A stretch of 64,000 nucleotides of DNA from Chamaea fasciata (Eukaryota; Chordata; Aves; Passeriformes; Sylviidae): positions 91,900,646 to 91,964,645 of the forward strand of contig JARCOQ010000003.1 in the NCBI GenBank assembly GCA_029207755.1, written 5' to 3'. The notes below the pieces were generated by a model. The model was not told the origin of the DNA, did not search any database, and saw only the letters and a program-made list of their open reading frames with translations. The position numbers and the translations under genes are program-made. Shown here piece by piece: positions 36,501 through 50,219 of the stretch (position 1 is the stretch's first letter; each line of letters starts with the position of its first letter).

Positions 36501-39500
36501 TCCTAAAGAAGAATTATCTCCTAAAGCTCAAGCAGTTATTTATATAACAGCTGTTATGAATACTGCCCAGCATATCCAAATCAGGTCACAAATTAACAGT
36601 ATTGATAATATACCAAAGCCTGTATCCAGCTCATCCCAGGCCTGTTTATTTTACTAAGATATATGTAGCACAAAGCTCTGAGTGTAAGAACTGATGTAGT
36701 TAGGAGTAGATAATATTACCTCTTTTTATTCCGTCTATTGTTATTTCTATACATTTCCAGTTCTTCTTCCATCCTAAAAATAAACATCCTAAAAGAAATT
36801 TTATTCCTAGTGCTGGTAAAATTTTTGATACACTAAATCAGTGAGGAGGTAAGGATGTCATCTGTGTAGCACCTGTCCCATTGCCTGTACATAAGAGTAT
36901 GGGCCGAATTTCACAACAGGATTGAAGCGTGCTAGAGGTTGTACTCATATCTATCTTAGCTTGAGATCAGAAGATGTAGCAAGTCTAAGTTTCTTCTGAG
37001 GCTTTCAAACCTTGACAAGAGCTGTAAGAGGGCTCTATACCTTATATCTTTACTGGCCTGGTCTCCTCTAAGTTCCAGAGACACCTCAAGGCATCCTAAA
37101 TATGTTGGTCTGGTCTCTTCAGCTAATAAACTACTGGGTTTTTTATCAATACTAATTTTTTACAAGAGGCTTTGCAATTCATCTAAAATAATCCTAAAGT
37201 ATTAAAGAACCAATTTTGTACAAAAAGTGCTGTTCACATTAGTTTTTAAACTGGTGGTTTTGGAAAAATGGTAAAGAAAATGTTTCAGTCCAAATTAAAG
37301 AACCCAAAATCCCCCAGAAGATCCAGATGTGTCCATGTTTCTTCTGTATCTAGATTAACCTGCATTTTACTATCATAAGTTTCAGACTGAGTATAATAGC
37401 AATATGTAAGTTTCTCAAGAGTCTGTGATTTACACCTTTCACCTTCCATGTAAATTCAGCAGTGTGACGTCAGCCTTATGTTGCCTGTAGTACTGCAAAA
37501 TCTTGATCAACAAACTTTAAAGGGGATGAGGAATGATAGGAAAGTTCAGAAGGAGCAGGGGGAGGGAAAAGAAAGTTCTGTTAGGTAAGACCCACTGTGA
37601 GATGGCACATCTACAGAGACTGAGAGAGCAAATAAAACTACTAACCGATGCCTAACAAAAATAGTTCTGTGGGAAGCTCATTACCATCACAAAATATCTG
37701 CAACATAAATTAATTTTAATGAAGTTATATCTGGATGCATATAGAGTGACTAATGAAGTAAATTCTCTGAAACTTTATCTCAGCTGTTCCATAAGTAGCA
37801 ATGGTCTGTACACATCAGTGTCATGCCAATTCACTAGCAATGTGTACGAGTCTATTTCAGGCTGGGGAAGCCACAGTCCATTAACACAAAGAATATTTTG
37901 CCATCGGTGGAGGAGCATTTAACATTGTTAGTGGGAAGGAATCAAGTCCTGTTGGTGCATCTAGAAAGCAAGATGGCAAAGCATCTTTGCTGTGTGTGTC
38001 AGTAACCATAAGATTCAAGCAATTTCAGAGATGAGAGAACTGGAACATAGGTTACCCTTTCTATACATTGAAGGGACTGAAAGATAACTTCATAAGTTTT
38101 ACAGTCTAGTGTTATGATGTGAATGCAGTATGAATGCATACTCTTTATGGAGTGTAAGAGCTTCTAATGGCACTGTTATGAATTGCTTGTCTGTCTGTGC
38201 TGAAACCATCTGAGAATCTGAGCTGTTCCTGCTCACAAGGTTCTCCATAAATTATTATGCACCAGCTGGCGATGTGCCACATCCTAACAGGATTTAGATC
38301 AGCAAAAGGCTATTTCTAGAGTTTTATTCTGGGAACTGCTTCATCACTCAGAGTAGTGCAAGGATGCTCCTTTTAAAAAGCAATAATATGCAACCTCTTC
38401 TGTGTTATTTTATACAGCCTATGTTGCTCCCAGTTAACATGCCTAGGTGATTTTTGGATCCCTCTCTTCATAGACAATATGAAGAGTCTCCCAGAGACTT
38501 TTCATATGGAAAGCAGTGTTAATACAAGAGAAAGGATTACCCCTTCAATAAAGGGTTGACCACGGAGTCTCATGCTTCCTAACCATGCTACAGGGAATCT
38601 ATCACCATGTAACTTTACTTTTTGTTTCTATGGTATTCTTGAACAGAATTTGATTGGCACATTCCCAACAAAATACAAGAAAATAGTCTGTGGGCAAGGA
38701 ACTTTGCAATTCATGAGAGATAAAATTTCATACAAACAAATGTCTCATCACTGGCTTACACTTCATATTTCATTTAGAGTGTGATACTGCTAACAAAACT
38801 GACTCAAAAAATAATGTCAAGAGATCTATTTTCTCACTATATGTTCATTGCTACCTTATTTCAGTATCAAACCCACTTTTTATTGCATTTCAGTTAAGAC
38901 ACTAGGATAAATAGTACTTGGGGAGCTCAGCTCTGTTTCTTTATGTGCATTGTCAGCAGAATGTTAACCAATTTCAAATTGTAGTTTCAGCCAGCAAATA
39001 TACTGACGGTTGATTTTATTCTGTATGGGCTCAGAAGGGATTGTTTCTTTCATGGAAATTCATCACTGATGCTGGCTGTGAAATAGGACCCAGAGTATTT
39101 TAGAAATCACAAGCGGAGACATGAGACAACCAGTTCTTTATTGTAATGTGTAACCTGACTTTCCCCTCTCACATGCAGAGTGATTTGAAATTAATACAAA
39201 CCAGAGTGTAGAAATTATTAGCCCCTCCTAAGAATGCAAAATATGAAGGGGGAAGAAGGGAATGGCAACCATAAAGTAGAAATGAGCAAAACTCCCTTAG
39301 TCAAAAAGGAATTCTGCAAAATGCTCAGGTATGTAATGTTTATAAACCAATTTGCAGCTAAACTAGCTTCAGCACTGTCTTGTTAAATTCTTTGCTACCA
39401 TATGATGGTACATTTTGAAAAGACTGGCAAATCTGCACTGTCCTTTTTTTAGCTACAGGGTAATTCTGCACCTCCTACACTGAGCTGGCATTATCCTTAA

Positions 39501-40935
39501 GCAGTTTCTCTTCCTGAGCTTTACTGATTTTAACATTGTGTTTGAGTGTGACCGTCCGCAGTAGCCCTATTATGGGCAGGGAAGAAAGAGGGAGGAGTTG
39601 TTTTTCCAGGAGTATTTGTACTTCATATTTACAACTTCACATGCAGTTAGGAAATTAATATTTATTAGTGACTGCATAAACATGGAAACAAACTCTTGAT
39701 GAAATTCTGAGTATTAGGTAGTGCTTTATTTCCAGGTGTTAGATACATTACCTAGAAGAATAGTGACTTATAAGGAGCACTGTAGAAAACATCATAAGAC
39801 AATAAGAACAACTAGTTTCTTAACAAAAGTAGAAGAAAGTGAAAATTAAGATGAAATGGTAACTGGATGTTGATCTCACTGTACTAATGACTTTTCTGAA
39901 GCCATGTTATTTTCTGCTGGCTCATTTTTCAGTGTATGATATGAGGTAATGGTTTGTATCTTCTGAATAGTTGGTAGTAAATTGAAAATACAAACAAAAC
40001 TTTAGATACATTGGAGTAGATATTTTAGAGTAAAACTCTAAGGATACAAAAAAAAAAAAAACCAAGATAAAAAATAGTTTCTGAAAGTTGAATGGATGTT
40101 CATCAGTAAGGTTTTTTTGTGTTTGAATTGCAAAGAAAAAATTGTAAGCAATATTTTCCTAAGAGATATGCTTGTAACTTTGTCAACTGTGTAAACAAGA
40201 GTGACAGTAAATAGGTAGCTAAGAGACATGATGCATTGTGGCAGAACTCTGGTTTATCATACAAAATGGCCGGCTGCTAGCCTTTCTTGGACATAGAGTG
40301 ACTATATATTTTGTCAGTAAGTTGCATAGAGATCACATATTACCAGATAGATGCATATGCTAAAAAATGGAGAAGGCTGGCTGGAGTATTTCTTGATTTA
40401 CTTTCCCAACCACATATCTACAGTTTTGTTAAATGCATTTATTTATTTTGACAAAGAAAGTAATTTCATGTAATAGCAAGAGTCTAGTAGTTTATCATGT
40501 ATATGGAATAGTAGTTGGGGTTTTTGTGTATTGGCTTAAAGGGTGTTTTACCTTAAGTATTGGTCTGTAGCTGGTTTTGAGTAGATAAATAACATGACTG
40601 CAACTACTGTGGAAGATACCTGTATTAAACTCTCCTAAATAGTTTGTATTTTCTGAAAAGGTACAACTTATGTGTAGTATAAATCTTTTTTCCATTCATT
40701 TATCATCCAGGAGTGATTTCTTTATTTGCTTTATCTTTCATTTGTGAAGAAAAAGGAGGTAACAGACTTTAGAGTCTTAATACAGTTAAATAAGCATATT
40801 TCCACCTTAAGAAAGGCTCTTAAATTTAATGCATGGCACTTCTGTGAATTACCCGTTTGATGTAGTTTATTTTTACGTTATTTAATTGTCTTATATGTAA
40901 CAGTGCTTTATGAACATAGCATATCTCACTTTAAA

Positions 40936-40951
40936 ATATATATATATATAT
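40936..40951. repeat. (TA)n microsatellite
   Basis: Seen: eight TA dinucleotides after TTAAAA. Short. Length polymorphism is possible. Confidence 0.85.
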
Positions 40952-41013
40952 TGTGTCATATATACTACTTTAGTGAAAGTTTTCATTTCTAATTAGAGAA
41001 AAAGGCTCCCATC

Positions 41014-41056
41014 CTCTTTTTTTTTTTTTTTCTTTTTTTTTTTTTCTTTTTTCCCC
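41014..41056. repeat. Poly-pyrimidine tract (T-runs with C)
   Basis: Seen: CCTC followed by long T-runs interrupted by single C, ending in TTCCCCCTTAG. It resembles a strong splice-acceptor tract, but the sequence after the AG shows no exon-like frame that I recognise. Confidence 0.8.
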
Positions 41057-42046
41057 CTTAGGGGAGAAAATATTGTGCCATGTTGTTTACAAGTTTCCCA
41101 GGGGTTCTTCTTTTCTTTGATGAATTTGTCATAGTCAAGGAATGTTGGTAGCTTGCCAGAAGATATGTGGTTTAGATTTCTATTACAACCTCTGTATGCT
41201 CAAATTTAGGCATATTGATAAACCATTGAGAAAGATGTTTCTTTTAGATTTAGTTAGATATTTTCGGTTTCAGATACTTGTTGCATAAATCTAATGAACT
41301 TGACCTTACAGAAAACTAGAAATGGAAAGGTATGGATGGGAAAATGGGAGAACAGGGTCGTAAATATAGTTCTTCAAATGGAAAAGTCAGTAATACACTC
41401 AAACTGTACCAAGAAAGCTTGAGGTTAGTCTTCAGAAAACAACAGTAATGGTAAAGCAGTTCTGGAGTGGATTGTAGGAAAAAACTGAATAATCATCTTG
41501 GTGGAACACAGATAAAAAAAGTTATCCACCAGAAATTGCATTGTTGTGCCTCATTCTTTTTTGTGAAAAACATGCTGCAAGATGTTTTTTTCTGTGTTCA
41601 TGAAGAAATCTTTAAAAAAAAAAAAGTCTCTTAATAAAACCCCTCAGTGCTGAATTCTTGTCCAATGATTTGTACCCTCATATATTTTAGAAATGAGGTT
41701 CAAAACAGACAAATATTTCTTGATATTAACTGTGACTCTTAGTTTTGTTATAAGTAACCTAGCAATTGCTTTAGAGTTGAGAGGGTCTTGTTTCTTTTTT
41801 TTTTTGAAGAAGAGGTATTGCAACTGTACACATTGAATAAAGACTGGCAAAAGTTTATTTAGTGCAATTTCTCAGCTGGTGGGACTATTAACTTATTCTT
41901 TTGCATAAGCACGTAAATATTAAAAAAACAAAGAAAAAGTACTTCCCCATTATTTTGCTGATTTAGATTCTGAAGTGCTACTACCACTTCTAAAAAATAT
42001 TTTATTTCAGGAATTTTTTAAACCTGTGTAATTCCATTCTTCTCAA

Positions 42047-42178
42047 GGAATAATAGAACCACAGAAAAGCTTGGAGTTGGAAGGGACCTTAAAGTTCATC
42101 TAGTTCCAACCGCCCTGCCATGGGGAGGGATGCCACCCACCCCTGATATTGCTCAGGGTCCCATCCAGATCACAAGAA
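42047..42178 (-). mobile_element. CR1 LINE 3' end fragment, minus strand
   Basis: Seen: AATAATAGAACCACAGAAAA, then TTGGAGTTGGAAGGGACC, TTAAAGTTCATCTAGTTCC, AACCGCCCTGCCATGGGGAG and GGTCCCATCCAGATCACAAG. This is the last ~130 bp of CR1 in antisense. It keeps the conserved 3' UTR hairpin region better than the copy at 13242. Confidence 0.85.
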
Positions 42179-45100
42179 CAAAAAAAATAAACAAAACCAG
42201 TGAGCAAATAATTACAGCATTTTCTTCTAGGGTTATCACAATCATTAATTTGATATTCTTCACCAAGTGTTAGGCAGCAGATTTTTAGTGCAATTATGTG
42301 TGTAACAAAAGGAAATTGGAGTGCTAACGAACTTTGAGTTACTTTGATTCTGCAAGGTAGGTATTCAGCTGATTAATAATAACCTAGCAGTTACACAGGA
42401 GAAGATCTTGCTGGTCTTGTACTCTCACTACAATCTTGGAGGCACTACAGAGGAGAGGAGACCAAAAAAAAGATTCTCTGACTTTCTGCTCTACGGGTTG
42501 TTTCTGATTTTCTTTGTACAGGAAGAAAAACCAGTTACATTTTGCGGTTAATTCTTGGTAAGCTTCACCTGAGGAAATGGACACAGAAGGACTGCAGTGG
42601 ACAAATCTAGTGTACTGATAAGGGTGCATAGAAATGAGATGTGTTAAAATGTATTTCTGTGAATATGATTATTTCCACAGACACCTCAGTGTTGGTCATG
42701 CATGGATAAATTATCTCCCTTAATATAAGGTTATTCTTGGCTGTGAATAATATAAGGGTGCATTGCACATTAAAAAAAAATCAAATTAGTATCTTTTGGC
42801 TCCTGTTTGCCTACCACTGCTGCAAGTAATCTCCAGTTTCTAGAAGAATGTAGAAGATAAAGCAGGAATATCTGCACAGTGCTGTACCACAATGTAAAAA
42901 TGTCCAATCCAGTGGAGGGCTCAACCAGGAAACCCTGTGTGTGCCCAGAGGTTCTGTGCAGCTTTGAGCTTGACCTGACAAACTCTGTGCCAAAAATACT
43001 GTCAAAGTGCTGGGGAGAGGAGGGGATCAAAGGAGCACATCAAACTAAACTGTAATATTGCTTTCAAACCTAAGCTGATTTACTTAGAGCTAGCTTTGAT
43101 GTCTTTGCACTCCTAAGTATAGCTCCAGAAAGTTTTCATACATTAGCAACTAGAAAGCTCATCATACATCATACCCATTTTTTAATGTTTAGAGGAGTCA
43201 TATATTGAGGGTGTTTATTGACTCAACACAGAGTGCTTATTAAGCTGGTAAAAGAAAACAAGTCTAAAGGAAATCTCAATATACTTTATTAAAATAGTAT
43301 TAATTATTACTAGGAGCAAAAAATAACATTTTGAAGCTTTTATTTCTGTTTTTTTTTTGTTTTTTTTTTTTTTTTAACTGAGAATTTCGAATTCTCTTTG
43401 GGGAATAGAGTAAATGATAGACTCAGAGCTCATTTAGTTTTCTTTAACTAATGTACAGCAGCTTGTGTACAATACATGGGTCCTCAGTTAATACTATTCC
43501 ATAAGAGTGAGTGTTAATTTATAGCTAATAAAGAAGCCTTGCAGAGTTAAAAATATTAAATGAGGATAAAAAATCCATGAAAATCTAGCAGTCAGTGACA
43601 GATCCTCAAAATGAAGCAAGGCTGAGTTGCTGAGGTGTGCTGTCTACTTAATGCTTTGTGCAGGAGTGATGCCAAATGCTATAATCTGATTAATTTAAAT
43701 GGCAAACATGAACATACTAAACTTAGTAGCATAAGAAGAAATATGTAGTACCTCTGTAACAGTTTAGTTATTTATTTCATGGTTTAGTATTATAATTTCC
43801 AAAACTAACAATGTTTATATTTCATGACTTTTAAGTATTTAATGATTTTTCAAAAAAATGTAGTTTGAGCAGGCAAGTAGACAATAAAGGGAAGAAGTGT
43901 TTTGGAGAGAGGTGACAATTAAGCTTATAAATACTATAGAGAAGATATTACTTTACTAATGGATACAATGAGCAGTAACGTAGGTACTAGTGAGAAAAAA
44001 AGGAAGTCAATAGACTATTGCATCAAACTGATGAATCTGTTCAGTATGTTGCACATGAGCTTTGCCTAGAAAGTTTGCTGAAAATACCCTTTTTCCTGGC
44101 AGTGTTACTGAAAACCAGATGAGCCACAATTAAAGCTGGGTCACAAAGGAGAGAAAAGCTTTTTTTTAATCATTATGGCATTTATATTTGCACAAATTAG
44201 TGAATCAGATGCTGTTTTGTGTATAGTAAAAGTAAAACCTTTTCAGTGCAGCTTAAATCTGATAAACATTTCTCTTTAAATGTTTTGTGTGAACTACTGA
44301 CATATAATCAACTGAGCTCTCAACAAAAATCCAGCAACTATTTCTGTATATCTTTACTGCCACAGCATTCACCTTAGAAGAAAAATAAAATAAATCTTGT
44401 TTTACAGTACTTTATTGCTATTTTAGCAATTAGCTCCAAACTACAGAGGACATGAAGCAAACTTCTTGAGAGTCATACATAAAACCAGAAGCTGGCCATA
44501 CCAGCACCTTTGTGCTGGTAAGTCACACATGCATCCTACCACCATCTTTTTTTTTTCTGCTGGCAGCACAAAGTGCTTTCAGTTTACAAACCTACAGGAA
44601 AAAATGTAGTAATCTTAGTTAACTAACACAGTCTTTCAGACTGTGGAGTACTGCACAGTGCTCCTCAGAGTCTTGGTCACTCATCTTCCAAACCAACTGA
44701 CCTTTAGAAGGCTTGTCAATAGAAACCAGGAATCAGGAGTTGAAAGCAAACATTCAGGCCTTAAGGACATGTATTTAGACATGAGCTGTGAAAAACCTAC
44801 TGATGCTCAGAGCATTCTTGAAAATAGAGACTGATAGACCAACTGTTCAAGACATGTATCTAAACAGATGTGATCCACTTGATATTAGGGATCTTGTTCA
44901 ATCAACTGTTTCAATTCCCTTGAATAAAATTCTCCAGAGTTAATGTGTTGGTTATATTTGTAGGAAAAACAAGCCCCAAGCCTAGCCATTTTGGCAGTTG
45001 GACAAATAGGTCGACACTTCTTGGTTTTTAATCAGCATTTTCTACGTAATGCTTGATAACAGACTGATACTTAGAGGACAGGTCTCAGATATAGTATTTT

Positions 45101-48100
45101 CTTTATTACTAGCAACTGCTTTCACTCAAAGATTCTTGGTGCTAATCAGGACACTAATAAATTACTCTATCTTGTCAGTCAGTCCTCTGAACTTTGCTAT
45201 TGTAGTAGTATCACTCTGTGCCGTTTGCTTTGACCAGTTGTAGCTGATGGAAGATCACTCGGTGATCACTTTGAAACCCTTGCTCTTCCAGCAAGTCTCA
45301 TTTGTATTTCAGAGTCATGTGTCTGTGTTTGGAATGTGTGCATTGAGCAGGTCGCCATGCAGTCCTTGCTCTGAGTGTTGAGAGAGATGTGGGAATGTTC
45401 CATCTCCCTTAAGCACACTGGAGAGCTACCTAGGCACAAAAACTTCCGGAATACATCACACTTATCTTTGTGACTGGAAAATGAGGTGTCCAGACTGGCA
45501 TAACATGAATGCGCCTGCACAAATGGTTTAGCATAGTCATGCATTACCCTTGGAAGAATGAAGTTGTGGGATAAAAAGCAAACTGGTCTGGAATAGCTGG
45601 TGGAAGAAAAGGCATAAACAACACGTATTCCACTAACCAGGAACTGTTTAGGCAGAGGTATATGATGGGCAGTATTGGAAGGCTTTTTTAACCTGTAAGA
45701 CAATTATACTGTATGTTTGCTTTCACTTCCTGACCAAAGAAATTAATTATTTCCTTGTATTCTTCTTACAAGGCACAGCACTGCGTTTCTTCTTAAAAGG
45801 TACTTGTGTTATAGTACTTTTTTTTTGGTGTGTACTTTGATCTAAATAAATATTTTACTTCAAAGTTCTGGAATTAGAGGATTAGGAGGAAAAGGGAAAA
45901 GAAACTGTATTGCTTATAGAAGTAGTTTAGAACCTGCTGATGTTAAAATTTTCAGCAAATTCAAAACTGGAAAACCAATTCTCACCTTATTTAGAGGTTC
46001 TAGTGCATAACCTTATTTATATAGGATACTTCCTCATTGATGTTTACTTATACTTTCAGTGATGTGTTACCTCTAGTGAAGCAAAAGTTGCTTTTAACAA
46101 GAAGTCTCTTTAGGGCATGTGAAACTAGCCAATCCTTTTCAGTGGTTTTCCTGGTAATTGTGTCAGGTTGTTTGTGGTTTTGTTTTATTCATGTTTGTTT
46201 GTTTTTTTTTTTTGCTGTTTGGGTTTGTTTTTCTTTCTTTAAATTCATAAATTATATTATTTGTAGTTATTTGCCAGTTTAGAAGCTGCAACATTTATCA
46301 TTGTCTTTGACAATGGATGTTTAAACAGGATTTACCTTTCTAACAGCCCATTCAGTTTGATACATGTATTGATTATTGTTTTCTGTATGTAAAATTCATT
46401 TAAACATAAAAAGCTGATTTGGATTTGTGCTGATAAACTCTATGAACCTTATAACAATATGCCTCTTGTAGAAAAAACAAGAGAAGTTATATCTTGTCTG
46501 TGATTCCATACACAAAATAATGAAATCTAGAATTCATATCAGCAAGGTGTGTAACAGTCTTTATACTGATCTGCTAAAATGTGAGAATTGTTTTCTGCTT
46601 AGATTTTGCTTCTTTATACTACATCACAAGCAATGATTGAAAACAGACACTGACATGTTCTAGAGAAAATTATAATCAGAAGTGTTCTTTCCTGGTATTT
46701 AATCAGCATGCATCTCTGTTCTTTGGCAGTCTAATCTACCATTCAGTTTCTCCTATTTTCTACTGACTAATTTCAATATGAAACATTTACAGACTTCTGT
46801 AAATGGTATAAAGTCATCAGTCTATCACACTATCATAGTTATTTTCTGCTGTTACTTTTAAACTAGTGGGTTCCTCGAGGTATAAAACCAGTGCAAAGAG
46901 AACCACCACTGAACCTCTAGTAAGTTGAAATGTTTTAAAAACTGTTTCCTTTCCAGTGAACAAGTGTATTAAGTTAATGTACAGAGGACAAAAGAAAGAG
47001 TAAAGCTCATTAAATTACAGTTCTCTAAACAGCCATTTTGTGACAGCAGTCTGTAAGGACTCTACCAAGAGATTATGGATATGTCCCTGCAACGAGAAGA
47101 CAGCTCATTATGTTTGCGCTCAGAGCTCACCAGCTGTGAACTCTGTATTTAAGAAGCTCTGTAGCATTGACCAAAAAAAAAAAAAAAAACCCCAAAAAAA
47201 AAAACAAAACCCAACAAGCAAAAACCCCCCTGTAAAAACCCTATTTGGCCATCTCTCTACACATATAATTAATTAGCTGTTGATTCTCCAAGGAAGCATA
47301 CCTGCAGTCTGGGTGCTCTGAAATCCTAATCTATTCCTGTTCCAAAATACAGGTATCTAAATTATCTGGTCTGAACTATTGTGAACTATGCTTCACAAAG
47401 TTCTGGATGTTGGCAAGTGCTGACAACCACCACTGTCATGATAACACAGAGGTTCCTGTCACATGAGTTCTAGAATTCAGAATGAATGTTTTTCTTTTGA
47501 AACTTTCTTGAATAAGCTACTTGGTTTTGTCAGGATGTGTCTACTGAAACCTACACAAAGCATTTTGACTTATGAGATGCTTTTCAGGTCTGCTTTATAC
47601 CCATTGATTAAAGCATTTGCTTGGATAATGGAAGATGGTCTCACACATCTTCCTTACAAAGTATTTTATAAAGGGTTGTAATAGAGGTAATATGCATCTC
47701 AGGTGCTATATAAATGACCCTTATGTAAGACTCTTAGCTACTCCTGCTGTTAAAGTGTTCTTATTTTCACACTTGACTATTTACTGACCCATAAAGAATA
47801 GTGAATACAGGTGCCTCTATGGTAAAGTGGATTAGGATACATGCGTTAAGGCATGGTTTTGAGGTTCTCATAGTAACTAGATGCTTGTTAAATACAGAAC
47901 AGACATACTTATAAATTACTTTTAAATGCAAGTTCTTGGGATACTCTCTTGGGAGTTCAACTGTTCCATATAATAATGCAAAAGGGACATATGTTTGATT
48001 TGGTCCCCCCCCTCCCATTTTATGGCTAAATGGCTTAGCCACTGAGGTATTTGGCTTGAATGTGGGCTGTATTTTCACTTTTTGAACAAGTTCTCTGAGA

Positions 48101-48999
48101 AAGTACCAGTTGGTGTAGCCATTTAATCCTAGATATGATTCATGAATGTTAGGGCATAGGGGAGGGAGAAGGCTCATTCCAGTCTTCTTTTTTACAGAAA
48201 TTCTTCTCAAGATTTCTGTCCACCGAGCTTTGGCATCTTCCTGCTCATTATTGCTGTATTCTTACCATACTTAGCATACTAATCTTCCTCATGAGCTACA
48301 TAAGACATTTAAGTGCCTTAACATATGGTTAAAGATTACAATTGCCACAGGATACCAATGGCCTTGCAGTAATAAAACCAAAACATTTTTGAAGGTGGCT
48401 ATAAAATGAGCTTGATTCAGTTTTCGTTGAAGAGTGGTAATGCATATGTTAAGTTTGGACTTCAGAGTTCAGCTTCCAGATAAAAATATGCTGAAAAGCT
48501 ACTTAATTTTTGGCCTCATTATAACTAAATTTTAAATCCTGATGTTGGAACTGGCTCCTAAGCAGATCCTAATCATTGCTAGCTTTTAATAGGTTACATC
48601 TACTAGGATATTATGCAAGACTGTAGTGTGGTATACTTTGCAAATATAATGAAGTCAACCTCAGACCTCACTACAACATTGCTCTTAAATCTGTTGACAA
48701 ATGCAGAGTGTTCTGTGAGTTATAAATATGTGGATTAGCTAAGTGCTCATTTAATATACTGAAGAGATTCTGACAACAACATAATAAACATAAAAAAGCA
48801 CCACTAATGTATTCTGGTCCTCGTCACAGTTTAGCAGGTTTTTGTTTTTTGGGTTTTTTTTTATGGATTAGGCCATATTATATACATACTTCATCCCACT
48901 CAGTTTTTCTCCAGATGATTGTAATAGAAATTTACACTGAATTGTTTCTATCTTAGTTATTTTCAATGCCTATGTATTATTTTTTCTTGATTGTTTGTG
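42179..48999. other. Intron with simple repeats; two longer open frames of unknown meaning
   Basis: T-runs at 43349-43375 (split by one G), A-rich tract at 47173-47218 and a G/T tract at about 46180-46235. Minus-strand frames of 145 codons (45266-45703) and 147 codons (47767-48210) have no domain, signal peptide or membrane segment that I recognise. No repeat family recognised. Confidence 0.5.
47173..47218. repeat. A-rich low-complexity tract
   Basis: Seen: A17, CCCC, A11 and then AACAAAACCCAACAAGC-like units. It is not attached to any recognisable retroposed gene on its 5' side. Confidence 0.8.
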
Positions 49000-49005
49000 C
49001 TTGTT
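49000..49005. repeat. Target-site duplication, left copy
   Basis: Seen: CTTGTT directly before the TG end of the LTR. It is identical to 49641-49646 after the CA end. Confidence 0.8.
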
Positions 49006-49640
49006 TGCTGAGTTGCGATGCATCTCTTGGGGACCTGTGTCCTGTTTCCTGGCTAGCTCTGGCACTGAAGCAGCAGAACAGGTATGGTTCTGTATCCTGG
49101 GATACGTCCCCAATCCTGTGGGTTCTTGCCTTCACAGAAGCGTGAACAGTGGCAAGGAATAAAGGAAGGACTCTTGTGGGGAACTGCATCTGGGATTTAT
49201 TAGCCCATGTGGGACTTCTTAACACCCAGAGAATCTTCCCACCAAAGCATGGTTCCTCTCTGTACAGTACGTTATAAACAAGGGAGGAGCAAGGGGTAGA
49301 GTACAGCTTGGAACCAATCTAAGGTATGAAGGGTGTGACTCTGCACATAAATGACAAATATGATAACAAATCAATAAAGCAAAAGAGGGGATATCCGGGA
49401 TTCTGTCCAATCACTCAACGCCCTCACTAGAACTTTCTAGACATCAGGGTAAGGCTTCGAAGTGACAGAAAGGACCTAGGTGTCACAGAAATAATGATTG
49501 ATTAATGAAAATAACTGGGGTAAACCAAAAAGGGGTAAAACATGGGGTACATGGAATAAATAATTTAACTTATACAAAACAGTAGAAAACAAGGAACAAA
49601 TAAATGCATAAAATTGATAAAACAAAACCACACCACTACA
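49006..49640 (-). mobile_element. Complete 635-bp solo LTR of an avian endogenous retrovirus
   Basis: Seen: starts TGCTGAGTTGCG, ends ACCACTACA, so it has TG...CA termini, and is flanked by a perfect 6-bp duplication (CTTGTT). TTTATT at 49196-49201 gives AATAAA on the minus strand. The order of AATAAAGGAAGGACTCTTGTG, GGTTCCTCTCTGTACAGTACG, AGAACTTTCTAGACATCAGG and AAACCAAAAAGGGGTAAAAC matches, from memory, an LTR common in songbird genomes, read in antisense. A 6-bp duplication is typical of class II (ERVK/alpha-like) and some class III elements. No internal viral sequence remains, so it is a recombination product. Confidence 0.82.
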
Positions 49641-49646
49641 CTTGTT
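49641..49646. repeat. Target-site duplication, right copy
   Basis: Seen: CTTGTT directly after the CA end of the LTR. It is identical to 49000-49005. Confidence 0.8.
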
Positions 49647-50219
49647 ATTTGGAAATAGCAAATTTTTTGATTCCTTGTTTCCTCATGAAGTTTTTTTTAC
49701 TGTTATACCTACCACACAAACCTTCCAGCTATAATAGTCGTAGAAAAGGGCGTGATACATGTTTTCTATAATACTAGTAAGGCAATTATAATATTTGATT
49801 AAACATCAAATTTTCGCTCCCTAATGCTTAAATAGTGAGTTTGAAGCATGGAGGAATACAAGTCATGTTGTCACATTCTCATCATGCCAAAGCTAAAATG
49901 TACAATCACTGCCTTAGTGTAAATACTGTTCTTGCAAGAGATTCTTCCAAAATCCCTACCATTGATATTTTTCTTTATCCCAAAGTTTATGTATTATGTT
50001 TGTAATTTAACTCACAGTATTTAGCAATATCATAATATCTTTATGAAAATAGCTCAGTCAGTACTGGGTGTAGGTCCTCCTAGTCTCCCACTTATGCCTG
50101 ACCTCACTTCATGGAACTGTCTGCCTGCTAAAAGAAAATAACTATGTGATGCAAAATTCATCTGGTGTCCAGTAACCAGTAGTATAACTCAGCAATCAGT
50201 AGTGAAACCAGCACAGTTA
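49647..50219. other. Intron, no feature seen
   Basis: AT-rich. No element or exon recognised. Confidence 0.55.

Larger units (their letters stand above)
33591..42046. other. Intron with simple repeats only
   Basis: AT-rich. (TA)n at 40936-40951 and a pyrimidine tract at 41014-41056. Otherwise I recognise no mobile element or exon. Open frames here are at most about 98 codons (33798-34094) and have no domain character. Confidence 0.55.

Noticed and set aside
41014..41062. Strong pyrimidine tract followed by TTAG, resembling a splice acceptor
   Set aside because: The sequence after it has no CSMD1-like sushi or CUB coding and no matching donor in a plausible frame.
44480..44525. Small palindrome ACCAGCAC..GTGCTGGT
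   Set aside because: Arms of 8 bp are expected several times by chance in 64 kb. No further pairing.
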